Below are positions 41,186 to 50,749 of a stretch of 52,663 nt of DNA, one piece after another; within the stretch, counting starts at the first letter, position 1; every line of letters starts with the position of its first letter. The DNA comes from an uncultured Muribaculaceae bacterium (GTDB lineage Bacteria > Bacteroidota > Bacteroidia > Bacteroidales > Muribaculaceae). Position numbers and translations under genes: made by a program. The notes under the pieces were generated by a model. It was given only the letters and a program-made list of their open reading frames with translations, had not been told where the DNA came from and did no database searches. Location: contig CAJTRC010000008.1 in NCBI GenBank assembly GCA_910578365.1, forward strand, positions 1 through 52,663, written 5' to 3'.

Positions 41186-42205
41186 TCAGTGTGCCGAGGT
41201 AAATTCTTCGAGGAAGCGGACGTCGTTTTCCGAGAACATGCGCAGGTCCTTTACCTGATACTTCAGATTGGTGATGCGCTCTATGCCCATGCCAAGTGCG
41301 AAACCGCTGTAGACTTCAGGGTCGATTTTGCAGCTGCGCAGCACATTGGGGTCGACCATGCCGCAGCCCAGAATCTCTACCCAGCCGGTGCCTTTGCAGA
41401 ACGAGCAGCCCTTGCCGCCGCAGAGGTTACAGCTGATGTCCATTTCGGCTGATGGCTCGGTGAAGGGGAAATAGCTTGGACGAAGACGTATTTTGGTGTC
41501 CGGACCGAACATTTCCTGTGCGAAGTACATCAGGGTCTGGCGAAGATCGGCGAAGGTTACGTTTTTGTCGACGTACAGGGCTTCGACCTGATGGAAGAAG
41601 CAGTGTGCGCGGGCCGAGATGGCTTCGTTGCGGTAAACGCGTCCCGGGCAGATGATGCGGATGGGCGGTTCGGTACATTCCATTACCCGCGACTGCACCG
41701 ACGAGGTATGGGTGCGCAGCAGTACATCGGGGTTGCTCTGTATGAAGAAGGTGTCCTGCATGTCGCGTGCCGGATGGTCTTCGGCAAAGTTGAGCGATGA
41801 GAACACGTGCCAGTCGTCTTCGATTTCGGGGCCTTCGGCAATTGTAAAACCAAGGCGGCGGAATATGGCTATGATTTCTTCGCGTACAATCGACAGCGGA
41901 TGGCGGGTACCCAGGCGCACTGGCGACGCGGTGCGGGTAAGGTCGATGCCGCTGAGGTCGGCTCCTTTGTTTTCAACAGCTTCGCGGAGTGCGTTGATTT
42001 TGTCGGTAGCGAATATTTTGAGTTCGTTGATGGCGGGGCCTACGGTTCGCTTCTGGTCGGCGGGTACCAGACGGAAGTCGGCCATGAGCGCCGGCACGAG
42101 GCCTTTTTTACTCAGATATTTTATGCGTAATACCTCTACTTCGGCAGTGTCGGCAGCGGTAAGTGCGGCTATTTCGTCGTGTAGTTGTTTGATTTTTTCG
42201 AGCAT
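41186..42205 (-). CDS. pheS: Phenylalanine-tRNA ligase alpha subunit
   Basis: 339 residues. N-terminal coiled coil (residues 1-40) that binds tRNA, class II motif 1 region HPLSIVREEIIAIFRRLGF, motif 2 FHQVEALYVDKNVTF and motif 3 GFALGMGIERITNLKY. A zinc-like C-x2-C pair pattern (CNLCGGKGCSFC) occurs at about 282-293. The start is at 42205 (MLEKIKQLHD); the longer frame overlaps the promoter. pheT is not in the window. Confidence 0.95.
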   Translation of the reverse strand: MLEKIKQLHDEIAALTAADTAEVEVLRIKYLSKKGLVPALMADFRLVPADQKRTVGPAINELKIFATDKINALREAVENKGADLSGIDLTRTASPVRLGTRHPLSIVREEIIAIFRRLGFTIAEGPEIEDDWHVFSSLNFAEDHPARDMQDTFFIQSNPDVLLRTHTSSVQSRVMECTEPPIRIICPGRVYRNEAISARAHCFFHQVEALYVDKNVTFADLRQTLMYFAQEMFGPDTKIRLRPSYFPFTEPSAEMDISCNLCGGKGCSFCKGTGWVEILGCGMVDPNVLRSCKIDPEVYSGFALGMGIERITNLKYQVKDLRMFSENDVRFLEEFTSAH

Positions 42206-42228
42206 CTGTACGTTATTTAAATAATGTG

Positions 42229-42260
42229 CAAATTTACGACTTTTTCCGTAAATACACAAA
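42229..42260 (-). promoter_or_regulatory. Promoter of the pheS operon
   Basis: On the minus strand, TTTG (42257-42260), 20 bases, TAAATTTG (42229-42236): full consensus. It begins only nine bases after the tamL stop, so pheS is separated from the upstream transcript by promoter rather than terminator. Confidence 0.75.
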
Positions 42261-42268
42261 ATCTATGG

Positions 42269-44566
42269 TCAGAAAGGATAGCCGATTGCAAGATGGAAGG
42301 CGAGCGACTTGCCGAAGGAGGGCATGTTGTAATAACCGCCGTGTCCTGTATCGTAGGGGGCGTGTATGCCTATGCCTAAGTCGCCGCGCAGCACCAGCAT
42401 GCCTATGTCGAATCGCAGGCCTACGCCGGTGCCCAGCGCGAGGTCGCGCAGGAAGGTCGATGCCTGCAGTTTGCCGCCGGGACGCTGCGGGTCGTCTTTA
42501 AGCAGCCATACGTTGCCGGTGTCGAGAAATACTGCTCCGTGCAGCGGGCCGAATATCGGGAAACGGTATTCGAGGTTGGCCTCGAACTTGAATGTACCGG
42601 TCTGGTCGAAATTGTCCTCGGGGGTGCCTTCGGGTGCATGGTAGCTGCCCGGGCCTATGCTGCGGACTGTAAATGCGCGTATGGAGTTGGCTCCGCCTAC
42701 ATAGAACTGCTCGGCATAGGGCACCTGCGAGGCGTTGCCGTAGGCATGGGCGGCTCCTGTGGCGATTCGGCCGACAAGCCAGTTGTCGCCTGTGAGGCGG
42801 CGGTTATACACCACCTGCGTGGTGCCTTTGATAAACTGAGAGAAGGGGGTGCCGAAGAGTTCCTTTTCGCCGTGCCTGCCGCAGAGTTCATATATGCCCC
42901 AGAACACATTGCCGGCCTCTTGCACTGAGAATTGCCAGTTGATGAGGTTGTCGCGGTCGAGAGCCTTGTCAAATGTAAAGGAGTACATCATCTGTGGTAT
43001 GAACTGCGAGCGGAAACTCAGAGCCACAGCCTGGTTGGCGTCCATTATGGAGTCGAACACTTCGGTTGTGTTCATAAGCTTGGTGTAGGTGAGTTTGAAG
43101 GGCGTGAAGGTGTTCTGTATATGGCGGGTCACACGCCAGTCGTAGGACATCGACATGTTGAACTGGGCCATGCGGAAGTAATGCGGGCGGTTAAGCAGGT
43201 CGGCGTTGAGCTGGAAGCGCGTCCAGTTGAGCTGATACCTGCTGCGGCGCACGAATTTGGGTGCAATAAGGCGCGGCACTGCCAGCGAGGTGGTTATGCC
43301 AGCTTCGTAGGAGTTGAATATGCCGCCTTTGCGTCCGCCGCCTGTCTGCCATTCGTAGCTGCCGTTGAGTTTTACCGACAGCTGTTCGCCTCCGCCGAAT
43401 ATGTTTCGGTTGGTTACTCCCACAATCAGGCCCGGGCCGATATATGAGTTGGATTTGGATGTGGCGTTGGCTTCGACCGATACTTCCAGAGGCTTGTCGA
43501 AGGTGCAGTTAATCTGCACGTTCAGTCTGGGGTTGTCGGGCGAGGATGCGGTGTCGGGTATGGCTTCTATTTCTATACCGCTGAATATACCCAGACGCGA
43601 CAGGTAGGTCTGGGTACGGTTCATGTCGCGAACCGAGAATGTGCGTCCGGGTCTGAAGCGGATGCATTCGGGCAGAATACGGCGTCGCAGGCGCGATGGC
43701 ATCATCTGCACTATGGTTATGTCGGGGTATTGTATGGTGTCGGGGGTTCCTCCTCCGTTGGCCCTGAATATGTTCACGGTTATGTGTCCGGTGGAGTACT
43801 TCCGGAGGCAGAAATCGGGAATTTTCGACGCCAGCACCATACGCATGGCTACTTTGCCGGGAGTCTGTACGGTGTCGGCCAGATACTCGATGTACGATGG
43901 CTGGAAGAAGTAGTATCCGTTGTTGCGCACCCGGTTGGTGATGCGTATTCTTGCGTCGCTCAGCGAGTCGGTGCTGTAGCGCATTCCGCTCATAAGGTAG
44001 CTGTCCTTGCGGGCGAAGGAGTCGATAAGGTGGTACAGGTGCGATGTGTCGGGCAGCAGTTCCATGCTTTCGATGGGGTAGGGTTGTCCGGGGTACACGG
44101 TATATGATATTGACGCTTTCTTGGGATTTTTGGCTTTGTTGAGCGTGTACGATGTCGCACCGCTGAAGTAGCCGTTGTTGTCGAGCAGTTGGTCGAGCAT
44201 CTTTGTGCGTACCTCGGGTCGCACATCCGACACCAGCACAGGTTCTTCAACCAGTTTCTCGTATATCCAGTGCTTGAATCCTTTGGGCGGGTTAGGCCAG
44301 TTGTTGTACACCCACAGGCCCAGCGGGAACGGATAGCGCCAGCCCACAAGCTTCCAGTAGTTGTTGGGGGCGACATTCACTGCCGAGCGTATTTCGCTTT
44401 TGAGTTCGTCGGGCAGTTTCACCGAGTCGGCATTGTCGTATCTGATGCCTTTTAGCCCGGTATAGAGCATTTCATCGGCCGGAATTCTGCCGGTGGTAGA
44501 GCAGGCGGTTGTGGCAATGAGCAGCAGCAGTGCGCCTATATATGCAGTGATGCGTGGTGTTTTCAT
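42269..44566 (-). CDS. tamL: TamL, lipoprotein-type TamA/BamA outer membrane insertase
   Basis: 765 residues. Lipobox LIATTACS puts the lipidated cysteine at C22. POTRA-type domains follow up to about 390, then an Omp85 barrel. The Omp85 family GG-x-N-S-I-R-A-F segment (about 635) and the terminal AIGYPF strand with C-terminal phenylalanine are present. In Bacteroidota, lipidated TamA relatives (TamL) pair with TamB. It starts inside the tamB stop (ATGA), which supports the pairing. Another Omp85 role cannot be excluded. Confidence 0.88.
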   Translation of the reverse strand: MKTPRITAYIGALLLLIATTACSTTGRIPADEMLYTGLKGIRYDNADSVKLPDELKSEIRSAVNVAPNNYWKLVGWRYPFPLGLWVYNNWPNPPKGFKHWIYEKLVEEPVLVSDVRPEVRTKMLDQLLDNNGYFSGATSYTLNKAKNPKKASISYTVYPGQPYPIESMELLPDTSHLYHLIDSFARKDSYLMSGMRYSTDSLSDARIRITNRVRNNGYYFFQPSYIEYLADTVQTPGKVAMRMVLASKIPDFCLRKYSTGHITVNIFRANGGGTPDTIQYPDITIVQMMPSRLRRRILPECIRFRPGRTFSVRDMNRTQTYLSRLGIFSGIEIEAIPDTASSPDNPRLNVQINCTFDKPLEVSVEANATSKSNSYIGPGLIVGVTNRNIFGGGEQLSVKLNGSYEWQTGGGRKGGIFNSYEAGITTSLAVPRLIAPKFVRRSRYQLNWTRFQLNADLLNRPHYFRMAQFNMSMSYDWRVTRHIQNTFTPFKLTYTKLMNTTEVFDSIMDANQAVALSFRSQFIPQMMYSFTFDKALDRDNLINWQFSVQEAGNVFWGIYELCGRHGEKELFGTPFSQFIKGTTQVVYNRRLTGDNWLVGRIATGAAHAYGNASQVPYAEQFYVGGANSIRAFTVRSIGPGSYHAPEGTPEDNFDQTGTFKFEANLEYRFPIFGPLHGAVFLDTGNVWLLKDDPQRPGGKLQASTFLRDLALGTGVGLRFDIGMLVLRGDLGIGIHAPYDTGHGGYYNMPSFGKSLAFHLAIGYPF

Positions 44567-47500
44567 TTTTCGTCGCTAACGGGTTTGACTTCGGTTGTGC
44601 TTTCGGCGGGGGCCGGAGTTTCGACCGGAATGTCAGTCGGCGGCACCGGCTTGCGCTTTTTGGGACGCAGGAATTTGAACATGTCGGCAATGCGGTTAAG
44701 CTTGCGGCGATACACAAAACCTACGCCGGTTTCGGTGACTTCGCCTTCGATAATACTTTCATATCCGGTATGGCGGAATATGCGCACATACATCGATCGG
44801 CTGTTGTTCAGATAGTACAGGAACGATATATCGTTGATGAGATTCTGCGAGAAGTTTTCGTCGGCGTTGGCGTCGGTGGAATAGTTGCCGCCGACTACAA
44901 TCTTGAAGCGGTCGTTGAATAGCGATTTCGATACCTGATAGCTGTAGCTGGTGGTCTGCGATGATGAACCGTCAACGGTACGGTCGTACTGGTTGATGCC
45001 GAAGCTTATGTCGATGCCGCGTATGTTGTTGGCTGCCCATGAGTTGAGCTGCGATTCCAGGAAGCTGAACAGCGGGTTGCCCGAGAGCGAGGCGTTGGCC
45101 TTTGTGCCGGGGCCGGTGTAGACGTTGTACAGCAGCAGGTTCATGGCCTGGTTGGCGCGCTGTTCGGCAGACATCGACTCGAGTTCGTTGGCCACGGTGA
45201 TGTCATCGCGTGTGGCCAGGTCGAAGCCCACGTTCATGTTGTTGAAGGTGCCGGTCACGTTGAGTATCACATCGAAGTTCACCAGACGCGAGTTCTGGCC
45301 TTCCTGGGTGACATTGGCTTTGAGTATATCGGTGGCGTGGATGTTGAGCGTGGGATTCATGACCTCGCCATTGAAGGCTATGTATGAGCCGTCGTTGAAA
45401 GTGAAATACTTTTCCGACATCAGAGGCGGAGTGTAGCGCACGAATCCCTGCTCGATGTTGAAGCGTCCGGTAAGGCGCATGCCGCTCAGGGGCGACATCA
45501 CGAAGTCGAGGTCGGCCTGCGGCTGTACCGACACCTTGTTGGAGCCGTTGGTCGAAAGGTCCACATTGATGGTGCTGCCGCTGCTTATGAACAGGTTGGC
45601 GCGCAGGGCCAGGTTCATGGCCGACTGTTGCACGCTGTCGGCCATGGCCATGGCGGCAGAGTCGGTGAAATTCACAAAGGTGACCATTTCGCCGGTGCCC
45701 TGCGACTGTATGGCGCTTGTGGCGTCGGACATCACGTAGGTTACGTTTGTGCCGGGGCGTATATTAAGGTCGGCGTTTACGTTGAGCCACTGCATGCTGC
45801 CTTTGACATTGGCGTCGATGTTTATCAGTGCCTTGCCGTAGATATCGGCGCCTTTGGCGGCGCGGTTGTTGTTTATCAGCATCATGTCGTTGGCCTTGAA
45901 TTTGAGATCTATAAGCGGCGAGGTGAGTTCCTTGATGTTTACGCTGCCGTTGATACGCAGGGGGTTCTCGTTTACGCCGGATATGGCGAAATCGTTGAAG
46001 CGCACCACGTTGTTCTCCATGGGTATTTTTGTTTCGCTGAACTTGTACTCTACGCCTGTCATGGCCAGCTTTACGGCTGTGGAGTCGAAATCAAGGGTGC
46101 CGTTCACTATAGGGTTGTCGGCATCGCCTTTTATGTCCATGTTGCCGTTGAGCACGCCGCGCAGTGTGGCTACGTCAGCGGGCAGGAACGGATTGACGGC
46201 TGTGAGCGGGAAGCGTATCATGGAGAAGTTGAGATTGTATGGCGAGCCGGTTGTCATGTCGTTGAGGTTGCCGGACAGAGTCATGGTCTTGACTCCGTCG
46301 ATGCTTACATCGGTGTTGGCGTATAGCACTCCGCCCGGACGTGTGCTGACATCGACATCGGCCAGGATGGTTCCCACCCGCCGCCGGTCGTAGAAAAATT
46401 CGTTGAGGCCCACGGTGCCTTTGGCGTTAATCTGCTTGTCGACCAGACTTAGCCGCATGTCGGCATTGAGATCGCCGCTCATCTGCGGAGCAAAGGGGTT
46501 GATGGCAATCCAGTCCTGTATGTGTATGTCGCCAACCTTTATAATCAGGTCTTCTTGGCCGGAGTCGTGGCTGTGCAAGCTTGAGTCGTGCTCGGTGTAT
46601 ATGGCCAGCGACGAGTTGCCGCCGTTCATGTGCAGATTGGCGTCGATATGTCTGGTGGGCAGATTGTAGCTGATGAAGTTGTCGGCGTTTACCTGCCATT
46701 GCTGATAGCCGATTATGGGGTCGAGCGGTGTCAGGCGCGCTATGAGGGTGGAGTCGGGATGCAGTTCGGCGGCCATGCCTATATAGAATCCCTGCTGACG
46801 GCGGGCATTATGCTGGTCAATCAGCACCTGGGCCCGGTTTTCGGCCACGCTGCCCTTGACTTGTACCTGCTTCCAGGCGTCGAGAGTACCGGGTTGGTTG
46901 CCTATGTATGCCCCGAACAGCATCGAGTCGGCGTGTTGGTCGGCCTTGAATTTTATGGTGTCGAGGCGTGTGCTGCCGGTCCGGAAGTCAAGTATGCGCG
47001 AGTCTATTGAAAGCAGACTGTCGTTTGCCGCTTCCAGTGTCAGGCGCCGGAAGTCCATGTCGGAGTCGTGCAGTATGTCGGTGAGCATGTTGTCGCGTCC
47101 GGCATTTATGTCGAGCACAAAGGGCGGGAGCACTTTCTGGAGGCGGCTGATGTCGATTCGGCGGTCTTTTTCCTGCTGAAGCATTTCGAGCGAAGTGGCG
47201 CTGAGGCTGCTTATAAGACTGTCGAGGCCACATTCCGATGAAAAGAAGGCATAGAAATCGCGGTTCTGCATCGACAGGTTAGTGACGGAGTCGGTGCTGT
47301 TGAGGTGAGCCGTGACGTTGCTGATGCTCATATTGCTTTGGCCGCTGTTGTAGTCAAGGCTGTTTAGTTTCAGATTCACGCCTATGGTATTTGTCGAGGG
47401 TGTATAGCTTGCATCGGCGGCCATAGCCACTTTTATGCTGCTTTCGGTTTCGGACAGATTAAGGGCGTACAGGTCGATGTTGGTGCCGTTGAGTGTGGCG

Positions 47501-49446
47501 TTCCATTCGTATGTGTCGCCGCTGAGGTTGCCGTCGGCTGCGAGATGCAGGTCGAGATCGTCCGACGAGCTGTCGAGTTTCACGTCGGCTTTGCCCTCGG
47601 CCAGACGGACCGTGGCGTCGATGCCGCGGTAGGAGGCGTTGCGGTACATGGCGGAGTCGATACGCAGTGTCACGTCGGCTGCTGTGGACGGACTGAAAAA
47701 GTCGAAGCCGTGTCCTTTTGCCGCCAGGGAACCGCTTACGCGTCCGATACCTAAGGCGGGCGCGAAGGCGTTGACGGGCATGTCGCGCAGACTGAGGTCT
47801 ACGCTATAGGCTCCGGCGCGTCCGCGCAGATAGCCGTCGAGGGCGAGCGCTCCGCCCATGGTATGAGCATTGAGCCGGGCATCGTAGTTCTGTCCGTTCA
47901 TGCGCACATGCCCGCCAAGAGTCATGGGGGGGATGTTGTACTGCTTTACTATTTCGGCCGGCAGGAATGCGCCCATCAGGCCGCGGGCCCGCTGTATGTT
48001 GCCGCTGAGGTTGAGGTTCACTCCCAGCCTGTAGGGCGAGAATATGTTGCTGAGGGTGCCCTTGGCCTGCAGTTGTATCACACCGTTCGAGCGCAGGTAC
48101 AGACGCTTAAGGTCAAGCAGCGAGGGAGTGCCGTTGACGTCCAGTTCAAGGCCCAGGTGGCCGTTGCGCGGCAGGCCGTAGAGATATGCGCTCAGAAATG
48201 GAAACATCATGCGCAGGTCGGAGTTCGATATGTCGCCCTCGGCTTGGAGGCCCATGGGCAGACGGGGGTCGGAAGTCATATCGCCCAAGCCAAGGAAGCC
48301 GTTGGCGCTTAGGGTAGTTTCGGCTGTGCGGATTACAAAGTTGTCGAAACTCATCACTGAGTCGGCGATGGCGAATGTGCCTTTTGCGCGCAGGTCTATA
48401 CCGCAACGCTCATGTGCGCTCAGTGTCAGCGGCAGACTGATTTCAGATGCCCGGTTGTAGAAATCGCTCACATGGAGGTGCATCGAATCGGCCTGAATGT
48501 AGGTGAAATCGAGCCCCGGTTGCGGAGTCACGCCGCGTGTGGTGTACAGGGCATTTGATTCGGTGAAGTCGATGGCCGTTATTTTTATCGTCCACGGCGC
48601 CGCAGTGCTGTCGCTGCTTTCGCCGGTCTGAGGTGTGGCTGCGATTGTGGCCGAGTCGGGGGCGATGTAGCTTGCGCCCAGTCTGGAACCTTCAAAGGAA
48701 TCTATGTTTATAGTCTGTCGTTTCAGGTCTATTACAGCATTGCTGACGGCTGCATCGGCTATATGCGCGCCAAGCGAGTCAATTACAGGCAGCATGCGCA
48801 TGCGGAAGGTGAAATCGTTGAGATTCAGCTTGCCGGCATTTATCACCATTGTGGTTGGCTCGGATGCTTTTTCGTTGGTGGCGGTTGTATCGGGGTTAAG
48901 AGTCAGGTCGAGGCAACCTCCGTAAATATCGCCACGGCTCAGGTTGATGTTCATGTCGGCAAGACTTACGCTCGAAGGACTGAGGTCGAGCCGTTCGGCC
49001 TTTATGCGCATGTACATGGCCGAGTCGGGGGCCCCCATGTTGTATCGGGCGTCTTCGGCGCTTACCGAATTGATTTCGGCCACACCCTGCAGCAGCGGCA
49101 GCATGCTTACGTCGGCATGCAGCTTCGAGGCGGCTACGAGAGTATCGCCGTCGGCAGCATAGCAAAGGCCTCCGAGTTCGACCTGCAGCGGAAAACGGAG
49201 CCTGAAACTGTCGAGGCTGAACTGTACGCCCGGCATCGAATTGAGATACTCCACCGCCTTGCTGCGGCTTAGCTCCTGCATCCAGGGCGAATACAGAGCC
49301 AGAACCGCTCCGGTTACAAACAGAATCGGAACAACGGCTATAATTATCAGAATCTTTACTGTTTTGCGGATGAATATTGAAGCTTTCACGACAGAATGCT
49401 GTTGAATAATGTGACGAAAAAACTCAGGCCGAGCCTGCATATACAT
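44563..49446 (-). CDS. tamB: TamB-type translocation and assembly protein
   Basis: 1627 residues from 49446 (or two fewer from 49440). A membrane anchor lies at about 29-52 (TVKILIIIAVVPILFVTGAVLAL). The body is a very long run of beta strands with DUF490 at the C-terminus (VANELESMSAEQRANQAMNL and the RGIDISFGINQYD region). It spans the periplasm to carry lipids or proteins to the outer membrane with its Omp85 partner. The C-terminal 40 residues are Pro- and charge-rich. Earlier in-frame ATGs up to 49626 give unlikely, non-hydrophobic extensions. Confidence 0.9.
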   Translation of the reverse strand: MYMQARPEFFRHIIQQHSVVKASIFIRKTVKILIIIAVVPILFVTGAVLALYSPWMQELSRSKAVEYLNSMPGVQFSLDSFRLRFPLQVELGGLCYAADGDTLVAASKLHADVSMLPLLQGVAEINSVSAEDARYNMGAPDSAMYMRIKAERLDLSPSSVSLADMNINLSRGDIYGGCLDLTLNPDTTATNEKASEPTTMVINAGKLNLNDFTFRMRMLPVIDSLGAHIADAAVSNAVIDLKRQTINIDSFEGSRLGASYIAPDSATIAATPQTGESSDSTAAPWTIKITAIDFTESNALYTTRGVTPQPGLDFTYIQADSMHLHVSDFYNRASEISLPLTLSAHERCGIDLRAKGTFAIADSVMSFDNFVIRTAETTLSANGFLGLGDMTSDPRLPMGLQAEGDISNSDLRMMFPFLSAYLYGLPRNGHLGLELDVNGTPSLLDLKRLYLRSNGVIQLQAKGTLSNIFSPYRLGVNLNLSGNIQRARGLMGAFLPAEIVKQYNIPPMTLGGHVRMNGQNYDARLNAHTMGGALALDGYLRGRAGAYSVDLSLRDMPVNAFAPALGIGRVSGSLAAKGHGFDFFSPSTAADVTLRIDSAMYRNASYRGIDATVRLAEGKADVKLDSSSDDLDLHLAADGNLSGDTYEWNATLNGTNIDLYALNLSETESSIKVAMAADASYTPSTNTIGVNLKLNSLDYNSGQSNMSISNVTAHLNSTDSVTNLSMQNRDFYAFFSSECGLDSLISSLSATSLEMLQQEKDRRIDISRLQKVLPPFVLDINAGRDNMLTDILHDSDMDFRRLTLEAANDSLLSIDSRILDFRTGSTRLDTIKFKADQHADSMLFGAYIGNQPGTLDAWKQVQVKGSVAENRAQVLIDQHNARRQQGFYIGMAAELHPDSTLIARLTPLDPIIGYQQWQVNADNFISYNLPTRHIDANLHMNGGNSSLAIYTEHDSSLHSHDSGQEDLIIKVGDIHIQDWIAINPFAPQMSGDLNADMRLSLVDKQINAKGTVGLNEFFYDRRRVGTILADVDVSTRPGGVLYANTDVSIDGVKTMTLSGNLNDMTTGSPYNLNFSMIRFPLTAVNPFLPADVATLRGVLNGNMDIKGDADNPIVNGTLDFDSTAVKLAMTGVEYKFSETKIPMENNVVRFNDFAISGVNENPLRINGSVNIKELTSPLIDLKFKANDMMLINNNRAAKGADIYGKALINIDANVKGSMQWLNVNADLNIRPGTNVTYVMSDATSAIQSQGTGEMVTFVNFTDSAAMAMADSVQQSAMNLALRANLFISSGSTINVDLSTNGSNKVSVQPQADLDFVMSPLSGMRLTGRFNIEQGFVRYTPPLMSEKYFTFNDGSYIAFNGEVMNPTLNIHATDILKANVTQEGQNSRLVNFDVILNVTGTFNNMNVGFDLATRDDITVANELESMSAEQRANQAMNLLLYNVYTGPGTKANASLSGNPLFSFLESQLNSWAANNIRGIDISFGINQYDRTVDGSSSQTTSYSYQVSKSLFNDRFKIVVGGNYSTDANADENFSQNLINDISFLYYLNNSRSMYVRIFRHTGYESIIEGEVTETGVGFVYRRKLNRIADMFKFLRPKKRKPVPPTDIPVETPAPAESTTEVKPVSDEK

Positions 49447-49566
49447 TAAAACATTGGATGTGCCATTTGGTTGACACAACAAACGAATTGGCCATCCGGA
49501 CTCACTTATAATTTTTTCATTTTGTAAAATTAAGTAAAAAATGTGAATAGAACAAGATATTGTTTG

Positions 49567-49574
49567 TAACTTTG
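49567..49574 (+). promoter_or_regulatory. -7 element TAACTTTG before the Crp/Fnr gene
   Basis: Perfect TAnnTTTG about 111 bases before the ATG at 49685, giving a long leader of about 105 bases. No proper TTTG at -33. It lies divergently from tamB. Confidence 0.5.
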
Positions 49575-49684
49575 CATCTGAAACAGTTACAGCGGTCAGA
49601 ATCATAGAACAAAAGACCGTTGGCAAATGTTAACTGATATGAGGCGGCACATTTACGTGGCCGTCTTGTAAAAATTCCGAGATT

Positions 49685-50392
49685 ATGAAAAGTATGTTCG
49701 ACATTCTGATGGGATTGCCTCTTTTCCGAGGAGTCACGCGCGAGCGCATGGCCGAAACGGTGGGTATGGCGAAGTTTCACTTCCTTAAATATCTGCCCGG
49801 AGAAACGGTTGTAACAGCCGGTGACCCATGTACACATATAAAGTTTATCATATCAGGAAGCGTGAGGATGACAATTGAGAATGCCGACAAACGCTTCAAG
49901 GTCGCGTCGTCGCTGGCTGCGCCCGAAGTGATTGCCCCGAGTTTCCTTTTCGGTCGTGCCACCGACTACCCCTGTACGGTAAAGGCTATTGAAGATACCA
50001 GTATTCTTCAGGTGACAAAGCAGGATTATCTTAAGATTCTGAATTCCGATGCCGTTTTTATGCTGAATTTTCTTAATATGCTGTCGGTCAATGCACAAAA
50101 ATCGGTCGACGGTGTGCTTGCCCTTACCACCGGCAGCATGGAGGAGCGTATAGCTTTCTGGATAGTGGCGCTTACCCAGCCTGCTGCAGCCGACATAGTG
50201 CTTTCGTGCCGCCAGCGTGATTTGTATTCATTTTTCGGGGTGCAGCGCAGCAGTTTTATTGCCACGCTCGAAGCTATGAAAGAGCAGGGGCTGATTACAT
50301 ACCAGGGTAATGAAATGAATGTGGTATCGCGCAAAGCGATGCTCGACTTACTTGCCAGCTGTCGTATGACCGACGAGCAGTCCGAAGAATAA
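49685..50392 (+). CDS. Crp/Fnr-family transcription regulator
   Basis: 235 residues. Residues 10-135 form a cyclic-nucleotide-binding-like barrel (PLFRGVTRERM, LPGETVVTAGDPCTHIKFIISGSVRM). A dimer helix spans about 136-160, and a winged helix (RQRDLYSFFGVQRSSFIATLEAM) lies at about 176-200. No Fnr-type cysteine cluster is seen, so ligand binding rather than an Fe-S sensor is more likely. Single-gene unit ending at the 50421 terminator. Confidence 0.85.
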   Translation: MKSMFDILMGLPLFRGVTRERMAETVGMAKFHFLKYLPGETVVTAGDPCTHIKFIISGSVRMTIENADKRFKVASSLAAPEVIAPSFLFGRATDYPCTVKAIEDTSILQVTKQDYLKILNSDAVFMLNFLNMLSVNAQKSVDGVLALTTGSMEERIAFWIVALTQPAAADIVLSCRQRDLYSFFGVQRSSFIATLEAMKEQGLITYQGNEMNVVSRKAMLDLLASCRMTDEQSEE

Positions 50393-50420
50393 GGACAATT
50401 TATTAAGGCCCCATAGAACG

Positions 50421-50455
50421 CAAAAGCCGCTTCGTCACGGAGCGGCTTTTGTGTT
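50421..50455. terminator. Bidirectional terminator after the Crp/Fnr gene
   Basis: CAAAAGCCGCT (50421-50431) pairs with AGCGGCTTTTG (50441-50451), 9-base loop, then TGTTTG; the A-run on the left gives a T-run on the minus strand. Confidence 0.8.
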
Positions 50456-50698
50456 TGTAAATCGAAACAAACCTAAATTTACAATTCTCTAATCTAATCT
50501 ACCTTGCAAAATTGTAGTTCAGAACCGCACTGATGCGGCCTGTATTTCTTTGTTTTCGGTGCAAAGTTAAACAGAGATTCGCTATATTCAGCCGTAATCA
50601 AGGTGTATATCACGGTAATATAAATTAGCATAATTATTAAAGCACTGATATTGCGGATAGTTATATGTTGCAATATAGTTAAAAATATAAATTAAAAT
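50456..50698. other. Non-coding stretch before the DUF6377 gene, possible minus-strand small RNA
   Basis: No coding frame. A minus-strand TAACTTTG lies at 50562-50569, from which a transcript of about 135 bases would run to the 50421-50451 hairpin. It would include a CCGCA-CTGA-TGCGG hairpin (about 50525-50538) and a TACAATT/AATTGTA stem (about 50479-50518). Speculative: the -33 element is missing. Confidence 0.3.
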
Positions 50699-50730
50699 TT
50701 TGGTTTATATAAGGAAAAAAGCTATCTTTG
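50699..50730 (+). promoter_or_regulatory. Promoter of the DUF6377 gene
   Basis: TTTG (50699-50702), 20 bases, TATCTTTG (50723-50730): full consensus, ATG 19 bases downstream at 50750. Confidence 0.8.
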
Positions 50731-50749
50731 CAACATTAAAACTATTGCC

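Noticed and set aside
41186..42260. Phenylalanine-operon style tRNA-sensing attenuator before pheS
   Set aside because: The leader between the promoter and ATG is only about 20 bases and holds no hairpin or leader peptide.
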